A DNA stretch of 9,909 bases from Flavobacteriales bacterium (GCA_002747735.1 PDQE01000022.1:1-9909), one strand, 5' to 3'. Shown: positions 1 through 8,117, numbered from the stretch's first letter. Numbers and translations: made by a program. The notes: a model not told the origin generated them from the letters alone.

Positions 1-377
1 GAAGCAATGGCGTATTGGCTAAAAGCCATGGCAGCAAAACAATCGGAGAAAATATTGTATGGTTTAACCAATGGCTTACCCTCTGCGGTAGTGGAAAAGT
101 AGAAATTACCGGCTTTGTCTTTGCCGTGTTTTTTTAAAAAATCGATGCCGTTTTTTGCTATTTTTAACCAATTTTCATTTTTTTCAACCCTGTTATATAA
201 CATGGAGAAAGTCCAAGCTTGACGGCCTTGGAGCCAGATAAATTTATCCGTATCATAGATGTTGCCTTTAGTGTCTAAACAGGTAAAATATCCGCCGTTT
301 TTATAGTCGATAGAATTATTTTCCCAAAAAGGAATTACATCATCTAATAGAGTGCTTTTGTATAATTGGCTATACAT
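1..377 (-). CDS. N-acylglucosamine 2-epimerase family protein, N-terminal part
   Basis: The first 125 codons are present; the gene continues past the left edge. AGE-family enzymes are (alpha/alpha)6-barrel proteins that interconvert N-acetylglucosamine and N-acetylmannosamine or related sugars in the cytoplasm, often in sialic acid catabolism. Visible family signatures are [20 protein letters not shown] (residues 12-31), [15 protein letters not shown] (47-61, with the conserved Arg in QGRQ at 52) and [15 protein letters not shown] (109-123). The WLQGRQ form fits true AGE enzymes better than cellobiose 2-epimerases, which usually read QARxLW, but the substrate cannot be fixed from a fragment. 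The ATG at 377-375 is the chosen start because homology begins within about ten residues of it. The gene is divergent from a GntR/FCD regulator, suggesting regulated sugar catabolism. No signal peptide is seen. Confidence 0.85.
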   Translation of the reverse strand, partial: MYSQLYKSTLLDDVIPFWENNSIDYKNGGYFTCLDTKGNIYDTDKFIWLQGRQAWTFSMLYNRVEKNENWLKIAKNGIDFLKKHGKDKAGNFYFSTTAEGKPLVKPYNIFSDCFAAMAFSQYAIA

Positions 378-384
378 TATTCAA

Positions 385-397
385 TATGTATTACATA
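385..397. promoter_or_regulatory. Candidate GntR/FCD operator palindrome
   Basis: The sequence TATGTA-T-TACATA is a perfect inverted repeat with 6-bp arms around one central base, eight bases upstream of the epimerase ATG. Its core GT-ATT-AC matches the GT-N3-AC core known for operators of the FadR subfamily of GntR regulators, and such a regulator is encoded divergently 250 bp away. The outer T/A of the full TnGTnnnACnA form are not matched. Binding here by the neighbouring regulator, repressing the epimerase gene, is inference. Confidence 0.5.
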
Positions 398-400
398 ATA

Positions 401-408
401 CGAAAATA
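401..408 (-). promoter_or_regulatory. Possible -7 promoter element of the epimerase gene
   Basis: On the minus strand this reads TATTTTCG, one mismatch from the Bacteroidota -7 consensus TAnnTTTG, about 24 bases upstream of the epimerase ATG. Transcription would then begin within or beside the palindrome at 385-397. No clear -33 TTTG was found, so the call is weak. Confidence 0.3.
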
Positions 409-530
409 CGAAAAAAATTAAATATTTTAAAGAAATTTTTTATACTTTTAACCCGTTTTAGCATATAATTACGTTGTTTAAACCGGATCATTCATCAAAT
501 CTTTGTTATGGTTTTTGTTTTTAATAGAGC

Positions 531-579
531 TCATCTTAATTTTTTCTCATTTTTGGTTAAAACTAAAAAATTAGGATGA
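531..579. repeat. Imperfect 15-bp inverted repeat in the divergent intergenic region
   Basis: Arms at 531-545 and 565-579 (TCATCTTAATTTTTT and AAAAAATTAGGATGA) pair with a single mismatch around a 19-base spacer. The spacer itself can pair with the inner arm (TTTTGGTT / AACTAAAA). It lies about 65 bases before the regulator ATG. It could be a regulatory hairpin in the leader, a binding site, or a terminator-like structure; its A/T-rich arms make chance pairing possible. Confidence 0.4.
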
Positions 580-644
580 ATTCTAAAAAAGTTTAAACGA
601 GTTCTATAAAGATAATTTCACAAAAATTTCTTAATTCTAAATAG

Positions 645-1355
645 ATGACTAAAAAATTGAAAATTGCACCTATAAAAAATATCTCTTTAGTGGATGAGGT
701 GGAAATGAGAGTGATGCAATTTATAAAAGAAAATAAGTTAAAAATAGGCGATTCTATACCTAAAGAGATGGAGTTTGCAGAAGCTTTGGGTGTTAGCAGG
801 ACTGTGGTGAGAGAGGCTTTGTTGCGGTTAAGAACCATTGGGCTTATTCAATCTAAAAAGCACAAGGGTATGATACTTACCCAGCCCGATATTATTGAAA
901 ACTTTGAAAAAGCCATAGAGTCTAACTTATTGGGAAATGAAACCTTAAAAGATATTTTTGAACTCCGGTTGATTTTGGAAATGGGCATGGCCGATTTACT
1001 TTTTGCCAGAAAAACGGAAAAAGATCTGGAGGATTTAGATAAAATAGTATCAAAACAAGAAAAGAATGAATGCGATGCTACCATTTTTTCATTGGATTTG
1101 GAAATTGCCTTTCACGGAAAACTCTACGAAATATCTGGTAATACTACTTTAAAACGCTTCCAGTATTTATTGTTGCCGGTATTTAGGTTTGTACACGAGA
1201 ACATGCTAAAGGATGTGGAAGATTTTGAATATTCTTCAGGAAAGTTTGTCTCCCACAGAGATATACTCAACGAATTAAAAAACGGCACTCCAGACTCATT
1301 TCGGTTGGCAATGCGGCAGCACTTAGAACCTCATTTTGACAAGGTGTTGGGTTGA
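645..1355 (+). CDS. FadR-family (GntR/FCD) transcriptional regulator
   Basis: This is an intact 236-residue one-component regulator of normal length for the FCD subfamily. Residues about 14-80 form the GntR winged helix: the helix-turn-helix has EMEFAEALGVSRTVVREALL (41-60), followed by the wing around KKHKGMIL. Residues about 100-232 are the all-helical FCD ligand-binding domain. Likely metal-ligand positions are H157 (in EIAFH), H204 (in SHRDIL) and H226 (in RQHL); the usual Asp four residues before the first His is Glu153 here. FCD proteins often sense sugar acids, sialic acid, or organic acids. Divergence from an epimerase gene suggests a sugar or sialic acid role comparable to NanR, but the ligand is not determinable. 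The ATG at 645 lies in an A/T-rich context with no Shine-Dalgarno, as usual for Bacteroidota. The gene is convergent with the large macroglobulin gene; the 198 bases between their stop codons show no gene. Confidence 0.92.
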   Translation: MTKKLKIAPIKNISLVDEVEMRVMQFIKENKLKIGDSIPKEMEFAEALGVSRTVVREALLRLRTIGLIQSKKHKGMILTQPDIIENFEKAIESNLLGNETLKDIFELRLILEMGMADLLFARKTEKDLEDLDKIVSKQEKNECDATIFSLDLEIAFHGKLYEISGNTTLKRFQYLLLPVFRFVHENMLKDVEDFEYSSGKFVSHRDILNELKNGTPDSFRLAMRQHLEPHFDKVLG

Positions 1356-1553
1356 AATTTAGCCTTTTCCTAAGTCTGAAGTGTGTAGTGAATATACCAT
1401 AAAATGAGTTGTCTTGTAATTAAGGCATATTCCCAATAATATAGCAACAAAGCACAACCAAATAATAAATCTTATTTTGAATTGGAGCCGGGTTATAATA
1501 GATTGCTTAGTGTATAATCCAGGTTAAATTATTGCTAACCAAAGAAAAACAAA

Positions 1554-4500
1554 TTACTGAACCTCAATCCTGACTCCCTTGCTATGGCTGCTAAACTCCG
1601 GGGCATACATACTTTGGATAGTAGTGATGCCATTAGAAAAATTACCGGCATTATTCACACGTAAATCGTATTCAAACACATAAACGCCTTGGGGTAAATA
1701 GCTAAAAAAGAAATTGGTAGCGGCATCTTTAGTGCTTTGGTAATAGCCTAAGCCATCTTGCCATTTGTATTGAGACAATACATCTACGGGTTCAAAACCG
1801 GCTGCTCGCATGTCTTTCATGTGTACAAATTCCATTCCCCTATCTACTTTTATTTCTATTCTTACCCTAATTAAATCGCCAATTTCTAAGGTGATTCCCG
1901 GAGCTATTTTTTTTAGTTGTTCGCCCGTGGCGGTATTTTCTTTTAAAAATAATTTTTTGGACAATTGCAATGGTGTTTTCGCTGAAGTTATTTTGTCTAA
2001 ATCTTCGAAATATTGCCAATACAAGGCTCCCCAAGCTATTCCATCCGTATTTTTTTCTAAGGTAACGGTAGCCATTTCAGGTTGTATTTCCTCACCTTTC
2101 CATGAGGTTTTAAAGTATCCGGTACCGGCTTCTGCATTAATATTTTCTGTTTTTTCAGGTGCTATGGTGCTGTTGCCAATTTTCATTTTTACCAAGTCTG
2201 TATCTTCCAGCCAGTTACTGCCTTGTAACAGCAAAGCATACACGGCCTCGGAAGTAGCTTTTGTGGTTTTCCAACTGTTGGTTTGCTTATTTTTAAGTAA
2301 CCAGACTTTGAGTTCATCTACTGTCTTGGTATCTGCAGCTATTTCGCTAAACGCTTCTATCATTAAAGCCTGAATTTCAACCGGAGCCTGATACCAGAAA
2401 TATCCGGCTTGGTTTTTTTTCCAGTACATACCTAATTCTTCGTTATAAACCGCATTTTCTTTTAACGATGCTAAAATTTTCTCAGTTATGGTTTTTTCAC
2501 CATTCCTGTGGGCAATTAGAGCAATCAAACCTTTGGAATATAAATTGTTATCCATCCAGAATTTATAGCTTTGCCTGGTAAAATAGCTTACTGCTTTTTG
2601 TGCTTTTGTTGGGATAGGCTTGTTTCCAAAAAAGCTACGCATATACAGATATTGAATCTGAACAGTGCCGGTATGGTTGTCTGCCCAAAATGCTCTTACT
2701 AAGCGTTTGGCCTCGGCTTTGTTTGTGGCTCTCTTCTCAATCTTTTTGGCTTGTTTTTTTAGTTTTTTAAAATCGTCATAGATTTCATTATCCAGAAATG
2801 ACAAGGCTTTATCTGTTATTTTAGTTACGGATTTATCGCTGTTGTTTGAAATAACATTTAGGTGCTGTAAGTGTCCCAAACCGGTTACAATGTATTGGGT
2901 AATATAGCGGTTGGGATAATGGCTACCCATAAACCACGGGAAACCGCCGTTGTTCATTTGCATACGTTCTAATTTTCTAAGGGCAGCATCTAACTCATTT
3001 TTCATTTTATTCAGATTAAACAACAGAGCAATGCGTTTTTTCTGTTCCGCTTCGGATTGGGCACTGCGTAGCCAAGGGGTCTCCTGAATGATAAGTGATT
3101 TTAGTTCCTCATTTTTTTCTAAATTGCTTAATAAGGCATCACTATTTTTCCATTGCTCAAATACTTCTTGTATTCTGGGATTGCTTGTTGCTACATGGCT
3201 TCCCAGAGCATTAGCATAGTAACGGGCAAAGGTCTGCTCTGAGCATTCGTAAGGATACTCCATGAGATAAGGTAATGCCTGCACTGCGTACCAAGCGGGA
3301 TTGGAAGTCACTTCCAAACTTAAATTGTAATTTTTTAAACTGGTGGAATTATGGTTCTTCATCTTATCCAGCGTAAATGTTTTGGTTTGGTTAGAACGCA
3401 CCCACAAGGGCAGTGTTTCGGTAACCAGCATCCTATTGGTAAGTACCGGAAGGGCATTTTCTTCCCCGTCTGAGAAATTATCGGCTTTAGCCACTATTTT
3501 GTATTTTACAGCCTGTATATCATCCGGAATTTGTAAGGTGAAACTAATTTGGGTATTGCCTTTTGCGGCTACATCAAAATTTTTCTTACCAGTATTGTTG
3601 CCCAGTTTTTGGTCTATTGGCTTATTTGTAAATGCGTCATATAGAAATAATTGGCTACTTCCGGTGAGTTTTTTTTCAGTTAAATTGGCAATTTTACTAC
3701 TAAAAACAATAGTGTCTCCTTGCCTGAAAAAACGTGGCGGGTTGGGTATTACCATTAGCTCTTTTTGTGTTACCACGGTCATTTCTTTTTGATCAAAAGC
3801 CAGGTCTTTAGTATGGGTTAACAACTGCAATTTCCATTTAGTTAAACTTTCGGGTGCGGTAAAGTTAAAACTGATGTTGCCGTCTGCATCTGTAGTGAGT
3901 TGTGGATAGAAAAAGGCAGTTTCTTTTAAGTTTTTTCTCACGGCTATATTTCCAATATCCAACTTCATGTCCGTTTTATTTTTGTCACCTTCTCCTCTTT
4001 TTTCTTTATTTATTTCTGCCATTTGAGCAGGTAAAGCCTTATCAGCATATTCCATGACTTCCTCTTCTACTTCTGCTAATTCTTCCAAATTATCCATAAC
4101 GCGTTCAGTTGATGCAGGGGCTACGCCTCTTATCATTTTTCTTTTTTTAGTGCCATGTCCAATTACCACCACTTCATCTAAAGCAGTTTTACTTTCACTA
4201 AGGGCTATTTTATAAAAATTGTCTGCACTAAGTGTTAGTTTTACCGATTGAAAACCTACATAAGTAATAATTAAAGTCTCTCCTGGTTTAGCTTTTATCT
4301 TAAAATTACCGTCAAAATCAGTTTGTGTGCCTCGGGTAGTACCTTTAATTATAACGTTTACTCCAGGCAAAGTGTGTTTCCCGTCAGTAACTTGGCCAAA
4401 TACATAACCATCTTTTTTGTCGGGTTCTATTTTGGAGGTAAAATCGGCAGGTTTTATATCGTGTTTTTGCCTAATAACATCTAGATAACTGTTATTAGCC

Positions 4501-7500
4501 CAAGAATTAATCAGGCTAAAGCCAAACCAGTTTAACTTATCATATTTTTGTGGGTTAAAGCTAATGTAGCTGTTATTTTGTATAATTGTTTTAAAATTAT
4601 CCGTACCAAAACTGTGGTTGGCATGGCTGTAATTATACAGATAATAACCGGGATAACGAATTGGCGAAAAATACCAATAATGTGGTTTAAATTGGTCTAA
4701 AGAAGCATCGTACATAGACGCTAACATTTCTGCAGTAACTTTGTCTTTTTTATCGCCTTTGATTGTAAAACGAAAAGTTTCTTCTTGTCCGGGCTGTAAT
4801 TTGTCTCTGAATGTACTGGTTTCTATGGTTAATTCCTTTTTGGGATAGGGCACATTAATTTGTTCATGGCCATTAAGAAAATGGTTGATGTTTACCAATT
4901 GATATAAAATAGAAAACCCGCCCAAATCGTCTTTTGTAACCGGAATTTCCAATGTTTTTATCTCATCCGAAAGATGAATAACCTCCTGTTTTACAATTTC
5001 ATATTTTTTTACAACGGTAACCGTAATCCATAAGTCTTTTGATGCCGAACCTATTTTTAGCTTTACCTTTTCATCCGGAAGATATTCGTTTTTATCAGTG
5101 CTTACGTTTATTAATTGATTGTCAGTTACTTTTTTGTCCTTTGGGCTAAATATTGTGATGATTTGTTCGGTTTTTACGTCTTGCCCAAATTTATCTTTGG
5201 CACGAGCCACCACTTTATATTTTCCCGAGGCCCAATTTTTGAGTTCTTTTAAAGCTATTTCTTTGTTGTCTTTAGTGTTAAATTCTTTTGAAAAAACATT
5301 TTGGCCTATATCCCAAAATTCAGGATTGTTTTCATTTTTATAGGCTTCGTATGGAAACATTTCTTTAAACTTTTCTCTATTTACAAGTTGATAATCCGGA
5401 GTTTCCCATGGCCTATTTCGCAATGTGTTTTTCGGGGCGATGAGTTTGTAAATGTTTAGTTCGCCTTTAATGGGAACAAACTGCCCATTTAGATTTTCTG
5501 TTGCTATTTTTATTTGATGATTTTTAACAGTTTTATCCAGTTGTGAGGGGGTGTCCAAGTTTATGGTTAATGCGTGATACCCAACGTTTACTACGGTTTC
5601 CGCAGTACGGGTTTCACCGTTGAGGTCTGTTACATCGGCAATAACTCTGTAATTAAAAACCGGTTGTGTTTTAGGATCTATAGAAGTGTCCGGAATGGCT
5701 TTAAATGTAAGGGTGTAGCTTCCCTGTGCGTTAGTCTCCGTAATACCATTTGTAATTTCCATCTCCTCACTAGAATAATATGGCCGTCTCCAATACCACC
5801 AGTCCGGAAATTGTGCTGTCCTTACTATCCGGTAGGCCACTTTGGCATTGGTGATATTGCTGCCGGCGTAGGCTATTGCAGTACCTTTTATAGTAATGCT
5901 GTCATTGAGCCTAAAGGTTTCCGTTACGGGTTTAAAACTGGTTTCAAATTTTGGTCTTTTGTATTCTTCTACGGAGATAGATGTGTTGCCTCCAAATCCG
6001 TATTGGAAGACGTCAGTATTTTTTACTTCAATAGTAAATGTACCGGTTAGTCCACTACTGGGTAGGATTAATTCACCGGAAAATGAACCAAATTCATTAG
6101 TTTTTAAGCTCAACTTTTTAATTTCCTGTCGGTTTACATCCAATAAATGTACGGTTACCTTACGGTTTGCAATTACTTCTGATTTTGCATTTTCCATTTT
6201 TACTGCAATACCCTTAAAATGTACGGTTTGTCCCGGCCTGTAAATGCTGCGATTTGTAAATAAAAATACTTGCCGGTAGGCTTCATTATTAATGGGTTTA
6301 TGATAGTTGTTTTCGTAGAGATAAAAATCACCAAATACAGCTTTGTCACCTTTGTGAACTATCGTTATTTTTACATTAGTTCGATATTTATCAATAGTAA
6401 ATACTGCCATCCCGTTTTTATCAGTAACCATGTTTCGGTTAATGGCTTTGTTATACCGGCCGGTTTGGTAATTTTTTAAGTTTATGGTGGCGTTTTGTAG
6501 TGGTTTGCCTGTATTTCGGTTTACTACCTGATAGTGATATTTACCAAACATAATATTTTCAATGAGGGCAATATCAGTAACTTGTACAATATTGTAAGCA
6601 AAGGTGTTGTCGCTATTTAACCCCTTTTTTGTAGATGCAAAAAGCAGATAATTTCCTTGTTCCAATTTAGGTACGGCTATTTCCGAACTGTGGTTTAAAT
6701 AATCTCTTTCGTCTTTAAGCTCAGTTTGCCAATTTGCTACTTCTTTCAGTTTTTTTATAAAACTTATTCTGTCACTGTTAGAATATATTTTATTGAGTTT
6801 TTCCCATTGGTTGAGACTTATTTTAAAAGCTTTAAAATTCAGGGTGTCTATATTTTTATAGTTTACCAATACTTTAGAGTGCTTTTTAATGGGAATAAAC
6901 TGTTCATTGGTAATAGTTAGTTCCTTATTGGTGATTTTATCGGCTAAACTTTTACATTTTTCAGCACCTGTAGTTTTTGGATAAGTGTTTGCTGCTTTAA
7001 GGCAAATTTCCAATGCTTTCCGTTTATAAAAACGGTAATTTTCAAAAATACCCAGTTTATATTTTTCTGCTAGGATGTAGTACTGATTAGCCAAGGCATA
7101 GTCTGCTTCCGTAACGATACCGTTGTCTTTAAATTGCCGTTTTAAATGTTCTAAGGTGCGGATGTACAGGCTGTCTTTATCTTTAAATACAGCGTTGTTT
7201 AATACAAATTGTAAACGTTGTAAACTCACTTTTATTAACGCTTCCGGATGCTTGCTCTTTTGATGGAAAAGTGTTATGTTTTTTAAAATTTTTAAAGCCT
7301 GAAGGGCTTGTGCCATACTGTCTTTGGCTTTGAATTGTATCTTGGTAAACTCTTTATTGTCAGATAGAAATTTCGGATTGTCTAACTCAAATTTAAAGGC
7401 AGGCCGGGTGAGGTATTGTTCATCGGTTGTATAAAAATCTAATGCCCGCTGAGCCAGAAAGTCGTAAAGGGTAGGCCGATGTTTTTTGGAATTTTCTGCA

Positions 7501-8042
7501 AGATGCAGGATGCCGTTAAATTTTTCTAATTCTATCTCTTGTAATTCCAATGCACTTTTCAAAGACTTTTTAAAATGCTTTCCGGTTTCCGCAAAAATAG
7601 TAGCTAAGTCCCAGGTTCTAAAATCTATGGAATCTACTTTTGTGGCTGTATGGGTGCGTTGGTAAAACTGCCATCGGTTTTGTTGGTAATATTGATAATA
7701 AATATCGGCAATAATACTGTGTAGAATGTTGGAAATGGGTGTTGTACTATTTTTTGCAGTTGTTTTTAAATCGGTTATTATTTGTAGCGTAGCATCTTCT
7801 TCAAGCGTTAAAGCAAATTTTGATTTATAAATTAGAGATTTAATCAACTGTACATCATTCCTTTCTTTTTTGGCCTTATTGTAAATTTCAAGCACTAAGG
7901 CTAAGGCCGATTTTGGTAAGCCTTCCAATTCTAATTTTTCTACTTCAAACCATTGTTTTGTGTAAGAATTGTTGGTATTGTTTTGGGCATTTGCCACAAA
8001 GGAGGTGAGTATTACAGTTAAAATTGCGATATATTTTTGCAT
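1554..8042 (-). CDS. Alpha-2-macroglobulin family protein with SusC-like insert
   Basis: About 2162 residues, larger than the roughly 1500-1700 usual for bacterial macroglobulins, which trap proteases in the cell envelope via a thioester. Residues 1-19 form a Sec signal peptide ending ANA before Gln20; no lipobox Cys exists, so it is not a lipoprotein. Approximate layout: helical, repeat-like N-terminal region 23-390; macroglobulin domains with MG2 near 587-690 (SIYRPGQTVHFKG); bait-region domain 970-1110; aromatic-rich stretch 1115-1175; SusC-like segment 1214-1312; charged linker 1298-1363; MG7 1366-1460 (NFTAPESLTKWKLQLLTH); thioester domain 1580-1940 with intact CSEQ (C1600-Q1603, bases 3245-3234); receptor-binding-like C-terminus 2040-2162. 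No type IX secretion C-terminal domain is evident. The reading frame could open at a TTG at 8066, but the ATG at 8042 puts the signal peptide exactly at the N-terminus. No pbpC, the proteobacterial partner, is adjacent. Protease trapping is inferred from the family. Confidence 0.93.
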   Translation of the reverse strand: MQKYIAILTVILTSFVANAQNNTNNSYTKQWFEVEKLELEGLPKSALALVLEIYNKAKKERNDVQLIKSLIYKSKFALTLEEDATLQIITDLKTTAKNSTTPISNILHSIIADIYYQYYQQNRWQFYQRTHTATKVDSIDFRTWDLATIFAETGKHFKKSLKSALELQEIELEKFNGILHLAENSKKHRPTLYDFLAQRALDFYTTDEQYLTRPAFKFELDNPKFLSDNKEFTKIQFKAKDSMAQALQALKILKNITLFHQKSKHPEALIKVSLQRLQFVLNNAVFKDKDSLYIRTLEHLKRQFKDNGIVTEADYALANQYYILAEKYKLGIFENYRFYKRKALEICLKAANTYPKTTGAEKCKSLADKITNKELTITNEQFIPIKKHSKVLVNYKNIDTLNFKAFKISLNQWEKLNKIYSNSDRISFIKKLKEVANWQTELKDERDYLNHSSEIAVPKLEQGNYLLFASTKKGLNSDNTFAYNIVQVTDIALIENIMFGKYHYQVVNRNTGKPLQNATINLKNYQTGRYNKAINRNMVTDKNGMAVFTIDKYRTNVKITIVHKGDKAVFGDFYLYENNYHKPINNEAYRQVFLFTNRSIYRPGQTVHFKGIAVKMENAKSEVIANRKVTVHLLDVNRQEIKKLSLKTNEFGSFSGELILPSSGLTGTFTIEVKNTDVFQYGFGGNTSISVEEYKRPKFETSFKPVTETFRLNDSITIKGTAIAYAGSNITNAKVAYRIVRTAQFPDWWYWRRPYYSSEEMEITNGITETNAQGSYTLTFKAIPDTSIDPKTQPVFNYRVIADVTDLNGETRTAETVVNVGYHALTINLDTPSQLDKTVKNHQIKIATENLNGQFVPIKGELNIYKLIAPKNTLRNRPWETPDYQLVNREKFKEMFPYEAYKNENNPEFWDIGQNVFSKEFNTKDNKEIALKELKNWASGKYKVVARAKDKFGQDVKTEQIITIFSPKDKKVTDNQLINVSTDKNEYLPDEKVKLKIGSASKDLWITVTVVKKYEIVKQEVIHLSDEIKTLEIPVTKDDLGGFSILYQLVNINHFLNGHEQINVPYPKKELTIETSTFRDKLQPGQEETFRFTIKGDKKDKVTAEMLASMYDASLDQFKPHYWYFSPIRYPGYYLYNYSHANHSFGTDNFKTIIQNNSYISFNPQKYDKLNWFGFSLINSWANNSYLDVIRQKHDIKPADFTSKIEPDKKDGYVFGQVTDGKHTLPGVNVIIKGTTRGTQTDFDGNFKIKAKPGETLIITYVGFQSVKLTLSADNFYKIALSESKTALDEVVVIGHGTKKRKMIRGVAPASTERVMDNLEELAEVEEEVMEYADKALPAQMAEINKEKRGEGDKNKTDMKLDIGNIAVRKNLKETAFFYPQLTTDADGNISFNFTAPESLTKWKLQLLTHTKDLAFDQKEMTVVTQKELMVIPNPPRFFRQGDTIVFSSKIANLTEKKLTGSSQLFLYDAFTNKPIDQKLGNNTGKKNFDVAAKGNTQISFTLQIPDDIQAVKYKIVAKADNFSDGEENALPVLTNRMLVTETLPLWVRSNQTKTFTLDKMKNHNSTSLKNYNLSLEVTSNPAWYAVQALPYLMEYPYECSEQTFARYYANALGSHVATSNPRIQEVFEQWKNSDALLSNLEKNEELKSLIIQETPWLRSAQSEAEQKKRIALLFNLNKMKNELDAALRKLERMQMNNGGFPWFMGSHYPNRYITQYIVTGLGHLQHLNVISNNSDKSVTKITDKALSFLDNEIYDDFKKLKKQAKKIEKRATNKAEAKRLVRAFWADNHTGTVQIQYLYMRSFFGNKPIPTKAQKAVSYFTRQSYKFWMDNNLYSKGLIALIAHRNGEKTITEKILASLKENAVYNEELGMYWKKNQAGYFWYQAPVEIQALMIEAFSEIAADTKTVDELKVWLLKNKQTNSWKTTKATSEAVYALLLQGSNWLEDTDLVKMKIGNSTIAPEKTENINAEAGTGYFKTSWKGEEIQPEMATVTLEKNTDGIAWGALYWQYFEDLDKITSAKTPLQLSKKLFLKENTATGEQLKKIAPGITLEIGDLIRVRIEIKVDRGMEFVHMKDMRAAGFEPVDVLSQYKWQDGLGYYQSTKDAATNFFFSYLPQGVYVFEYDLRVNNAGNFSNGITTIQSMYAPEFSSHSKGVRIEVQ
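4107..4403 (-). other. SusC-type N-terminal segment inside the macroglobulin
   Basis: Residues 1214-1282 (ATG numbering) are a carboxypeptidase-regulatory-like beta domain (GQVTDGKHTLPGVNVIIKG, then TDFDGNFKIKA and ITYVGFQSVKL). They are followed by ALDEVVVIGHGTKKRK, matching the LDEVVVxGYGTQKK signature that links this domain to the plug in SusC/RagA TonB-dependent transporters. The following MIRGVAPAST resembles the first residues of a plug. No beta-barrel follows; the macroglobulin resumes at MG7. The identity of the segment is seen in the sequence; its function here is unknown. Confidence 0.85.
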
Positions 8043-8080
8043 GATATAAGTATTTATAATGCTCAAAATAAGGTTAAAAT

Positions 8081-8094
8081 TTGAAATCTTTCAA
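8081..8094. promoter_or_regulatory. Perfect 6-2-6 inverted repeat upstream of the macroglobulin gene
   Basis: TTGAAA-TC-TTTCAA lies 39 bases upstream of the macroglobulin ATG, in the divergent region, and would fall close to the transcription start of that gene. It has the size and symmetry of a dimeric repressor or activator site. No cognate regulator can be named. Confidence 0.3.
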
Positions 8095-8109
8095 GCCAAA
8101 ATGTGCAAA

Positions 8110-8117
8110 CAAAGCTA
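8110..8117 (-). promoter_or_regulatory. Candidate -7 promoter element of the macroglobulin gene
   Basis: The minus strand reads TAGCTTTG, an exact match to the Bacteroidota -7 consensus TAnnTTTG, about 68 bases upstream of the ATG. A -33 TTTG at the expected distance is not clear. A second, less exact candidate, TTATTTTG, lies nearer the gene. Confidence 0.4.

Noticed and set aside
593..838. Minus-strand frame of 81 codons overlapping the start of the GntR/FCD regulator.
   Set aside because: It is antisense to the conserved DNA-binding domain of the regulator and has no recognisable features.
1522..1540. GGTTA/TAACC hairpin with 9-base loop near the end of the macroglobulin gene, considered as a terminator.
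   Set aside because: The stem is only 5 bp, A/T-rich, and no T-tract follows on the minus strand.
1554..1800. A C-terminal type IX secretion domain on the macroglobulin.
   Set aside because: The C-terminus has the usual macroglobulin ending (MYAPEF...HSKGVRIEVQ) and none of the type IX sorting motifs I know.
4137..4403. A frameshifted or fused remnant of a separate SusC transporter gene.
   Set aside because: The frame is continuous through both boundaries, the macroglobulin domains resume in order after it, and no barrel sequence is present.
5574..6243. Overlapping plus-strand frames of 158 and 115 codons opposite the macroglobulin gene.
   Set aside because: They lie wholly antisense to a well-recognised domain region, show no family motifs, and are best explained as shadows of the long minus-strand gene.
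7983..8042. Macroglobulin as an outer-membrane or inner-membrane lipoprotein, as in some proteobacteria.
   Set aside because: The signal peptide ends ANAQ and contains no cysteine, so there is no lipobox.
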